NCBI GenBank assembly: GCA_964631725.1
Contig: CAZVYX010000001.1
Location: forward strand, 124,001 to 188,000
Origin: GCA-2731375 sp964631725
GTDB lineage: Bacteria > Pseudomonadota > Alphaproteobacteria > GCA-2731375
Direction of reading: 5' to 3'
DNA: 64,000 nucleotides
Shown here piece after piece: positions 25,952 to 32,810 of this stretch; the first letter of the stretch is position 1; every line of letters begins with the position of its first letter. Both the position numbers and the translations under genes were made by a program. The notes below the pieces were generated by a model that did not search any database, was not told the DNA's origin, and saw nothing but the letters and a program-made list of their open reading frames with translations.

Positions 25952-26669
25952 CGGTGTCCTCTAGGCTCAACAGGGCGAGGTGTTTCAATAGCGGGTGCAC
26001 CACATAATAATCCGCGCCTTCCTCCTGCGCCTCGATCCTGCCGAGATGGTTGTTCTTTTGCCACTGCTCGACGACCTCTGTCATCAGATCGGCGCGGATT
26101 GCTGAATCATAGAAATAGTCGATGTCGACGCCCACGGGCGGCGCCGGATAGCGCCGCCGCGCCAGGATCGGCCCTTGATCGATGGCGGGAACCATCTGAA
26201 TGACCGAGACACCGCAGCCCTCGCCGGCCAGCAGGCTGTAATAGACCGTGGTGCTGCCCCGGTAGTCCGGCAGCCAGCCGGAATGGGCATGCAGGAAGGG
26301 TGCGCCCTGAGAGAGCAGCTCCCGGCTGACCAATTGTCCGCCATAGCCGGAATAGATCACCAGATCGGCCGCTAATGCCGTCACCGTGGTCAGGATCGCG
26401 GGATCATTCACGCTCTCCGCTTCGATCCGCTGCACATGCTCGGACAGGCCGGATAGCGACCGGGCCAGCGGTATGCGTGGGTCGGGCAGGGGCACCGCCG
26501 TGGGGATTTGCGGCGGCGCGGGCAATGCGGCCTTGCCGGGTTGTTTGGCGCCGGGCCGGTCGAACAGGACAACCTGATCCAGAGCGATGCCGCGCGCGGC
26601 AAAGGCCTGGGCGTAGGCCTGGCTGCGCGGTGTGTTCGCGGCCAGGAAAAGGATGCGGCCACCGGTCAT
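25941..26669 (-). CDS. Formyltransferase-fold protein with altered catalytic motif
   Basis: The 242-residue protein resembles methionyl-tRNA/GAR formyltransferases: LHAHSGWLPDYRGSTTVYYS, then GVSVIQMVPAIDQGPIL with the conserved Asp. In the usual motif Asn-x-His starts the loop (catalytic Asn and His); here the first position is His, so the catalytic Asn is replaced. A C-terminal tRNA-binding domain is lacking. It overlaps the upstream gene (ATGA at 26666-26669) and the downstream methyltransferase. It may transfer a different one-carbon or acyl group, or hydrolyse one. Function is not predicted with confidence. Confidence 0.65.
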   Translation of the reverse strand: MTGGRILFLAANTPRSQAYAQAFAARGIALDQVVLFDRPGAKQPGKAALPAPPQIPTAVPLPDPRIPLARSLSGLSEHVQRIEAESVNDPAILTTVTALAADLVIYSGYGGQLVSRELLSQGAPFLHAHSGWLPDYRGSTTVYYSLLAGEGCGVSVIQMVPAIDQGPILARRRYPAPPVGVDIDYFYDSAIRADLMTEVVEQWQKNNHLGRIEAQEEGADYYVVHPLLKHLALLSLEDTDAG

Positions 26670-27205
26670 GAGGCGATCCCCCGCTCGGTCATCAGAGCAT
26701 CAATATAGGATGCCTCCCGTCCCAGGTGCCAAGCCAGCCTGGCTGATAGCTCGGGTGACAGGGACCCTGCCTCGGCACACAGCGTATCGAGGCATTTCAG
26801 ATAGGCGTTCAGATGACGCAGGGCACGGCTTTCGTCATAGGCCGCCTGGAACAAATCCGCCGCCCGGAGATAAAGGGACAAAGTCCGCCGTGCCGTTTTG
26901 TCCAAGGCGCGGAAGCCCTGATCATAGCCGTCATGCACCCGCTTGTGGATCTCGAACTTCTTGAAAAATGCTTCCCGCAACGAAGCATCGCCTCCAAGGG
27001 CGCGTTCCAGAAGATCGGCGCTCTGACGGGACGCCGGTTCCGCGGGCTTAGCCGGCATGGGCTGCACGCCGTCGGGTAAGTTCGCCAGGATCCCGTCGCG
27101 GTTCTGACGCCAGGCGGCGATAAAGTCGCGCCCATGGTATTCGGTGTAGAAATAGCTGTTCGGGGTGTCTATTAGCTCACCCGTGGCATAGGGATACATA
27201 CTCAT
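26666..27205 (-). CDS. Unknown protein of the phosphoramidate-like operon
   Basis: The 179-residue protein has no recognised domain. Its N-terminus reads YPYATGELIDTPNSYFYTEYHG, rich in Tyr, and the C-terminal half is helical and charged (LSLYLRAADLFQAAYDESRAL, LNAYLKCLDTL). There is no signal peptide or membrane helix. It overlaps the CysC-like gene at the start (ATGA, 27202-27205) and the formyltransferase-like gene at its end, so it is firmly part of the operon. The helix pattern resembles a TPR-like or scaffold protein. I do not recognise the family. Confidence 0.6.
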   Translation of the reverse strand: MSMYPYATGELIDTPNSYFYTEYHGRDFIAAWRQNRDGILANLPDGVQPMPAKPAEPASRQSADLLERALGGDASLREAFFKKFEIHKRVHDGYDQGFRALDKTARRTLSLYLRAADLFQAAYDESRALRHLNAYLKCLDTLCAEAGSLSPELSARLAWHLGREASYIDALMTERGIAS

Positions 27206-27723
27206 CCGCTGGCCTTGATCCTGGCCAGAATATCGGCGGCGGCGGCCTCGCCATCCAGGCTGGGGCCATCGTTGCGGACCACCAGATCGGGCTGTTCGGG
27301 AGTGGGGAAGGGGATGTCGACGCCGACCACATCCGCCATCTTCCCCGATCTGGCGGCGGCGTACAGGCCCTTGCCGTCGCGGGCCGCCAGCGCGGCCATG
27401 GGTGCGTCCAAGAAAACTTCGAAATAGCTGCTATAGCGCTCCCGGTTGGCTGCCAGGATATCAGGAAAGATGCATAATATGCTGACCACCGCGTTGATAT
27501 TTTGGCTGTCCAGCCAAGCGCTCATGGCGGCAATGCGTTCTGCGTTCACCCGGCGCCCTTGTTGACTATAGGCGTCAGGCCCCCGATCATGTTGAAAGAT
27601 CTCGCGCACCTCGTCGCCATCAATCAACACCGTGCCCGGCGCCTCCGTCTGCCACTGCCTATGCAGCGCCCGGGCGATGGTCGTCTTCCCTGCACCCGAT
27701 AAACCAACCAGCCAAACAATCAT
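27202..27723 (-). CDS. CysC-like (APS kinase-fold) nucleotide kinase, candidate CDP-phosphoramidate kinase
   Basis: From ATG 27723 (AGAGAGG site upstream, 10 bp after the previous stop) the protein has 173 residues. It has the P-loop GLSGAGKTTIA, LIDGDEVRE and the C-terminal KGLYAAARSGKMADVVGVDI, all shared with APS kinases. The middle segment usually reading GFS-x2-DR-x2-NIRR is altered here (GPDAYSQQGRRVNAERI). Campylobacter Cj1415, a CysC homologue that phosphorylates CDP-phosphoramidate, has a similar build, and the partner gene upstream resembles Cj1418. That shared context supports a phosphoramidate role over sulfate activation, as no CysD/N or sulfotransferase is near. Confidence 0.72.
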   Translation of the reverse strand: MIVWLVGLSGAGKTTIARALHRQWQTEAPGTVLIDGDEVREIFQHDRGPDAYSQQGRRVNAERIAAMSAWLDSQNINAVVSILCIFPDILAANRERYSSYFEVFLDAPMAALAARDGKGLYAAARSGKMADVVGVDIPFPTPEQPDLVVRNDGPSLDGEAAAADILARIKASG

Positions 27724-27733
27724 ATCGCCTCTC

Positions 27734-30166
27734 TCAACTCCGCAGACTGTCGGCGGGGGATACATGGTTCGCCGCACAATTTATCTCGATACTCTGGGCG
27801 GTACACAGCCGGTCAAAAATCTGCTCGCCACAGCCAATGGCCGCCGGAATACCAAACTCAGCGCAGCGGATCGCCATATGAGAGTTGGTGCCGCCGTATT
27901 TGGTCACCAGACCGGCGATACCATAGGCAAAGATCCAGTCAAAGCCCGGATCGGCATTTTCGATCAGGACCACCGCGCCTGCCATATTGCCGGGCACCTG
28001 GTCATGGCCGCCCAGATGCACGCTATGGCCTTGAACACTTTTATGGGTGATGAAGTTTGGTTCACTCAGGCGCAAGGGCACTACGTGAACGTCGGCGGCG
28101 TCGCTTAGAATCTGCGGCAGGCGCAAGGCCTTGGTAATCTCGTGGCGCTGGCGTCCTGCCGCTGCCCGGGGCTGCAAGTGAAGTTCTACGTCCCCCTCGT
28201 CGATTTCCACCAAGGTATTCAGAATGTCATTGATATCCAAATAAGATAACATTTCGCGGCTCAGGCCAACGGCTTCCCCCCAGGCGGCGATGCCTTCCAA
28301 CGCATCCGAGACATTGCGGGTAAAGACGAATTTGGCATACTCCCGCGCTGCCGTCGCCTCGCGGATATAATCGAACAGCGCCGCCGCGTTCAGGTTCAAA
28401 CCTTCATCATCCAGCAATCTGTCGATTTGTCCGACTTGCCCCGCTGTGGGTGCAAACGCTGCAGGTTTCTCCGGATCGGCAAGTGCGGTGATGCCAGCAA
28501 AAAGGTCATCGCGCTGGTCATAGCGGGCGGATAGGATGTCATAAGTTCCCGGCCGCAGGTGGCCGTACCGCTCCAGAAAAGCATCCCGGGCCAAGCTGCC
28601 GGCGACCAACTCGCGGCAGTCATCCGCCATCTCGCCCGCGACCGTACGGACAGAACCCATAAAACTCACCACTTCATCGGCCGTAAGAACCCCATGCGCC
28701 ACCAAGGACCGCAGCATGGATTGCGCGATGAAGGCATGCCGCGCCAGGATCGAGAATGGGATGGTGCCCAGGGTAATACAATCCTCTAGCAAGGCCGCCA
28801 CGCTGGCAAGATCTATGGCTCCCTGGCGTGCCAGGCTTTGCCGCTGGTCGGCAAGTTTCTCGATTTTTTCCAGCTCCCCCGCCATGGGCGCAACCTCGCC
28901 CCGCAATAGGGGCCCGGTCAGCGCTGAAAGCGCGGCGCGAAAGGCGGTCGTCTCCGCCCTATCCAGGACGCCGGGGCACTGCGCTTCCAGCCGTTGTTCG
29001 AAATCAAAGCTCAACGCGGTGATCGCGACATCGAACTCGACCTTGTCATGCAGATGCGGGGCTTCGGCTAGGCGATCCAGCCAGGCATTGCTCAGCTTTT
29101 CGGCGGTGGCCTCGTCCAGGCCGGCGGGCAGCAGTGAATGGAAGCTCAGGCGCACATCAATATAGGGCTGGCCGCCCAAGGATACCAAGAGCGGCATGCC
29201 GCGCGGTTCATCATAACCCATCTGGCTCCGTGCCTGGCGCCAGGCCCGGTCCGTTATCAGGTGACGATATAAGGACAACGCTAGGGGCCGTGGCGCCCGG
29301 CCAATCATCTCCGCCGGGTTCCAGTCCGGCATCTGGCCAAAGATCGAGCGGCGGCCATGGACCCCTGACATGGGCGCGAAACGGTCCCCGACAAAGGCCT
29401 GAATGCGACTGGACGCATCATCAACCCGGACTTCCAGTTCGGGGTCCGGGCTGGGCAGCGCGGTCATGCGGCGAACCTGCAGAAGATGGGCGCCAAGCCT
29501 GCGATCAACGGCGAACTCGATATCCAGGCCGCCGTTCAAGCCCGCCTCTGCGATCACATCCTCCAACTCCGCCGTCGCCGCCAGCAGCACTTGAAACCGG
29601 CCCGATTGCACGGCCTCAAGGGCGCTGCGATGGACCACCAGGGTGCGGTTGGAATAGCTGCCCCCAGAGGTCACCGTATCCGTGCGCCCGGTTTCATCGT
29701 CATAGTTGATCACGTAATAGGGCGCGCCCGTGTTCAGATCCCGGGTGAACAGCACGCCGCTCATCAGCACATCGCTCAGCATGGCTTGAACAAGCACCTG
29801 ATCCGCCAAATCCTCGCCCGCGCCGCCGCGGCCATAAGAGGCGATGACCTGCTCAATCGCTGCTTCCAGGGCCGCCGGATCGTCTGCCGGTACGTCGGCG
29901 ATGGACTCGAACTGGCCCGCCATGCTGTCTTTCGCGCCGTCCTCGCCATGGGCGGAGGAACGAACGATAACGCTTTCAACCGGGAAATGCCGCGCCAGAT
30001 CAGCTAGCACCGCGGCGCGATCATCACGCCATTGCAAAATGCTGAAATAATGCGGCCGCGGCACCGAGAATTTACACAGATGCGGCGCGATGCGGACCAG
30101 GCTCTCCGCCTTTGTGCCAAAAGCAAACGGCTTAGAACCGCCTGCTTTGGAAAACGCCTTTACCAA
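27734..30166 (-). CDS. PEP-synthase-like enzyme, candidate L-glutamine kinase (Cj1418-like)
   Basis: The 810-residue protein has an N-terminal ATP-grasp half (FAFGTKAESLVRIAP, VIVRSSAHGEDG, VLVQAMLSDVLMSGVLFTRD) and a C-terminal phosphohistidine domain with GGTNSHMAIRCAEFGIPA (His763). The middle 400 residues would bind the substrate. Pyruvate, phosphate dikinase, PEP synthase and rifampin phosphotransferase share this plan, as does Campylobacter Cj1418, which makes L-glutamine phosphate for capsule methyl-phosphoramidate. The CysC-like gene follows 10 bp later. The start is TTG (30166); an ATG 8 nt upstream is out of frame. The substrate is inferred from context. Confidence 0.72.
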   Translation of the reverse strand: MVKAFSKAGGSKPFAFGTKAESLVRIAPHLCKFSVPRPHYFSILQWRDDRAAVLADLARHFPVESVIVRSSAHGEDGAKDSMAGQFESIADVPADDPAALEAAIEQVIASYGRGGAGEDLADQVLVQAMLSDVLMSGVLFTRDLNTGAPYYVINYDDETGRTDTVTSGGSYSNRTLVVHRSALEAVQSGRFQVLLAATAELEDVIAEAGLNGGLDIEFAVDRRLGAHLLQVRRMTALPSPDPELEVRVDDASSRIQAFVGDRFAPMSGVHGRRSIFGQMPDWNPAEMIGRAPRPLALSLYRHLITDRAWRQARSQMGYDEPRGMPLLVSLGGQPYIDVRLSFHSLLPAGLDEATAEKLSNAWLDRLAEAPHLHDKVEFDVAITALSFDFEQRLEAQCPGVLDRAETTAFRAALSALTGPLLRGEVAPMAGELEKIEKLADQRQSLARQGAIDLASVAALLEDCITLGTIPFSILARHAFIAQSMLRSLVAHGVLTADEVVSFMGSVRTVAGEMADDCRELVAGSLARDAFLERYGHLRPGTYDILSARYDQRDDLFAGITALADPEKPAAFAPTAGQVGQIDRLLDDEGLNLNAAALFDYIREATAAREYAKFVFTRNVSDALEGIAAWGEAVGLSREMLSYLDINDILNTLVEIDEGDVELHLQPRAAAGRQRHEITKALRLPQILSDAADVHVVPLRLSEPNFITHKSVQGHSVHLGGHDQVPGNMAGAVVLIENADPGFDWIFAYGIAGLVTKYGGTNSHMAIRCAEFGIPAAIGCGEQIFDRLCTAQSIEINCAANHVSPADSLRS

Positions 30167-30267
30167 TGCCTCATGACCTTTGTTTAACGAACCATCACTA
30201 CCTTGGTGAGCAGTGAACTCACTTTCTCGTTTTTGTCATTTATCTGGCGATCGTCAAGATAAAAAAT

Positions 30268-30681
30268 CTATCCGACCGCACGATCAATTTGGTTGGAGTA
30301 TTCTATGTTAAGACCAAGCACCACAATGGGCCTGACCTGGGAACTCATGAGGTGTTGCAATATTTCTCTGACATCGGCAATTGACGCTACCAAGCGACAT
30401 GCCAACTTTTTGACGCATGCAATTGCAACAACCTGGCCCGCCATGCTGTGCTCGGCGCCGTCCTCGCCATGGGCCGAGGAGCGGACAATAACAGTACCGC
30501 CAGGGAAATTCTGGCCAAGCTCCCGCAGCACCCTGTCAGGATCTTCCCGCCATTGGGCAATGGTGAAATGATACGATGCCGGCACCAGGAATTTGCGCAG
30601 ATGCGGTCCCAGGCGGTGCAGGGTTTCGGCCTTGGTGCCAAAGGCGAACGGTGCTGGATTCCTACCGTCGATCGCTGTCAT
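30268..30681 (-). pseudogene. Truncated second copy of the PEP-synthase-like kinase
   Basis: The first 80 or so codons match the N-terminus of the 810-residue kinase just downstream: FAFGTKAETLHRLGPHLRKF, then VIVRSSAHGEDGAEHSMAGQ. After that the frame leaves homology (VVAIACVKKLACRL) and stops at residue 137. The ATP-grasp and phosphohistidine domains are missing, so it cannot work as a kinase. The two starts share the sequence GGTCATGA upstream. It is likely the relic of a former tandem pair. The 30682-30848 gap upstream shows nothing I can name. Confidence 0.75.
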
Positions 30682-30848
30682 GACCTCAACAATCCATGGG
30701 ACCTGTTTCTTACGGACACAACCGACCCAAGATGCGTCGTTGGAACATTTTCCGTGCCTTTTCCAGATCTTATAAAGGCCAGCCCAGACTTCATCCAGGA
30801 AATTCAGCGGTCATTGCGCGATACCGTACGGTCAGGTGTTCTCCGCGG

Positions 30849-31382
30849 TCAGACCGTCCGTCCTGTCGTGGCGTGTTTGCGGATTTTCAACGCTTCATCT
30901 TCCGGAATGCCCAGCCAGCGCAGAAAGGAATGGTGTGCTTCCGGCGCATTGACTTCGAATGCCTCGTGCCAGCGTTGCATGCCATCTTCATCCATGCCAG
31001 ATGCGCGCAGGATGGCGACGAAGGCATCCCGCTCGATCGTCATGCTGGGGCCTGTGTCGCCGCCCTTGCGTATCAGGCCCAGGATAGCGCGCTGTTGAAT
31101 GCGCAGTTCGCCGATCTGTTGTTCCAGTTCGCCCAGGCGGTTGCGGAAAATATTCAGATCGGGCCTTGCCGGGGCTTCGATAAGATCGCGAATTTCAGCC
31201 AGCCCGAGGCCGGCGTTCTTGTAGGCGTGGATTTGTTGCAGGCGCGCCACCGCCGCCTCGTCATACAGGCGGTAGCCGGCGCGGGAGCGGGCGGTGGGGG
31301 GCAGCAGGCCAATCCGGTCGTAGTACAACAACGCGGTCCGCGACAGCCCGAACATGCGCCCCAGCTTGCGTATTGTGATCAT
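30849..31382 (-). CDS. MerR-family transcriptional regulator
   Basis: The 177-residue protein has an N-terminal MerR DNA-binding domain (ITIRKLGRMFGLSRTALLYY then GLLPPTARSRAGYRLYDEAA) and a coiled-coil segment (NRLGELEQQIGELRIQQRAIL). Cysteine residues typical of metal-sensing MerR are absent, so a drug- or stress-responsive subgroup is more likely. Its start overlaps the stop of the upstream MFS gene (ATGA, 31379-31382), which points to autoregulation of a transporter-regulator pair. The inducer is unknown. Confidence 0.85.
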   Translation of the reverse strand: MITIRKLGRMFGLSRTALLYYDRIGLLPPTARSRAGYRLYDEAAVARLQQIHAYKNAGLGLAEIRDLIEAPARPDLNIFRNRLGELEQQIGELRIQQRAILGLIRKGGDTGPSMTIERDAFVAILRASGMDEDGMQRWHEAFEVNAPEAHHSFLRWLGIPEDEALKIRKHATTGRTV

Positions 31383-32608
31383 TCCGACGCCTGTCTATTG
31401 GCTAAGGCCGTCACCGCCGCGACCATCGCGACCACGGCGGCAATCAGCAGAATATACCTGACAGCCTCCATATGCGATGCACCCAGTTGCAGCCAGCCAT
31501 CGTGTAGCAGTCCCGTCAGCGCCATGCCGAGGGGCAGGCTGCTGCCGCCGATGGCCTGTGCCGCGCCCATCACGCCGCCGAGTTCTCCCTCCGGCGCGGC
31601 AAGCTGCAACTCGGTCATCAGGTTGACGATCACCACGCCGATGCCAATGCCGATGCCAAGCAGGCACAGCGCGGCCGCGACGATGGACGTGGTCAGGGCC
31701 AGGCCCGCGAACAGCAGCCCGACGGCGCCCGACACCAGGGCGATGCGCCGGAACCGGGTATGGCTTGGAGGCAGCATGCCGGCCAGGATGAAGCCGAGCA
31801 TGATGCCGGCGGTATAGATGGCGATGAACAATCCGAACCAGGCATCGGCGATGCCCAGAACATGTTCGGCATAATAGGGCAGCAGGATCGGCAGGCAGGA
31901 CAGACAAAGGTGGAAGGCCGCGATCAACAGCAGCAGCGCCCGCATCCGCGGCTGCCGCCAGAGCTGTACCAGCATCGCCACCGTCGTCTTGAATAGCGGG
32001 CGCGGCTCCCTGGGCGCCTCCTGACGGGGAACCTTGATAAAGTATTCCGACAGGGCGGAGGCGAGAAACGATGCCGCATTGACGGCAAAGGCACCGCCAA
32101 CACCCAGCATGGCGAACAGCAGGCCGCCCAGCCCCTGGCCCGCGATCCTGCCGCCGACCCGGCTGAATTGATGCGCGGCATTGCCCTTTTCCAGCTTTTC
32201 CGCCGTGACGAGTGTGGGGATCAGGGCGGCCACGGCGGGCCCGAAACAGGACGCCGATGTGCCAAGCACCACGTTGCCCAGGCACAGGGCGGCAATCGCC
32301 AGTATCGGTTCGGGGTCAGTAAGAACCACGATCAGGACACAGCCGACCGTCACGGCGCCGACCAGGTCCGACAGAACGATCACCCGCAGGCGGCCAAACC
32401 GGTCCGCGATACCGCCGCCGAACGGCGCCAGCAGCGCCTCCGGCAGGCCTGTCAACAGCATGGCCAAGCCCATGATTGCCGCCGATCCCGTCAGCTCCTT
32501 AATCCAGAGCAGCATGGCGATATCGAAAACCTGATTGCCCAGGTTGGTAACGAATTGCCCCTGCATCAGCAGAGCCAGGTTCCGAACGCTTCCGCCTCGC
32601 GGCATCAT
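31379..32608 (-). CDS. MFS transporter
   Basis: The 409-residue protein has about 12 hydrophobic helices. The loop after helix 2 reads GGIADRFGRLRVIVLSD, the MFS signature. The N-terminal helices and the central 200-residue break (RQEAPREPRPLFKTT) fit the usual two six-helix halves. It is followed by the MerR gene with a 4-nt overlap, so the two probably form an efflux pair under MerR control. The family resembles MFS exporters such as the enterobactin exporter group. Substrate is unknown. Confidence 0.85.
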   Translation of the reverse strand: MMPRGGSVRNLALLMQGQFVTNLGNQVFDIAMLLWIKELTGSAAIMGLAMLLTGLPEALLAPFGGGIADRFGRLRVIVLSDLVGAVTVGCVLIVVLTDPEPILAIAALCLGNVVLGTSASCFGPAVAALIPTLVTAEKLEKGNAAHQFSRVGGRIAGQGLGGLLFAMLGVGGAFAVNAASFLASALSEYFIKVPRQEAPREPRPLFKTTVAMLVQLWRQPRMRALLLLIAAFHLCLSCLPILLPYYAEHVLGIADAWFGLFIAIYTAGIMLGFILAGMLPPSHTRFRRIALVSGAVGLLFAGLALTTSIVAAALCLLGIGIGIGVVIVNLMTELQLAAPEGELGGVMGAAQAIGGSSLPLGMALTGLLHDGWLQLGASHMEAVRYILLIAAVVAMVAAVTALANRQASE

Positions 32609-32737
32609 ATGTGGCCTCCAAGCCTATTGGTTAGGGTCAGAGGCGGTTCTATAAAGTATGAAGCTGTAGACAGGTCAACAGGCCGGCGGCATTCGTTGGC
32701 TTCGGCCCGGCCGAGGCGCGAAACAGACAATAAAATG

Positions 32738-32764
32738 CCCCGGCCGAGGGGAAATCGGCCGGGG
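32738..32764 (-). terminator. Rho-independent terminator downstream of the chemoreceptor gene
   Basis: A perfect 10-bp stem CCCCGGCCGA / TCGGCCGGGG with a 7-nt loop is followed, on the minus strand, by ATTTTA (complement of 32731-32736). It lies about 50 bp past the MCP stop codon and is well placed to end its transcript. Confidence 0.7.
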
Positions 32765-32778
32765 CGGGGGAAACTCTG

Positions 32779-32803
32779 GTCCGGGGTGTCGGGCACCCCG
32801 GAC
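32779..32803. terminator. Second hairpin after the chemoreceptor gene
   Basis: A perfect 10-bp stem GTCCGGGGTG / CACCCCGGAC with a 5-nt loop lies 8 bp past the MCP stop. It lacks a U-tract and is followed by the stronger terminator at 32738-32764, so it may protect the 3' end or aid termination. Confidence 0.5.
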
Positions 32804-32810
32804 AGTTGGG

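Noticed and set aside
27202..27723. CysC-like gene as sulfate-activation (PAPS) enzyme
   Set aside because: No CysD/N, PAPS reductase or sulfotransferase nearby; context and altered middle motif fit the Cj1415-like role better.
30696..31817. Long plus-strand frame opposite the MerR and MFS genes
   Set aside because: A GC-rich antisense shadow; low-complexity Pro/Met/Ala translation, whereas both minus-strand genes have clear domains.
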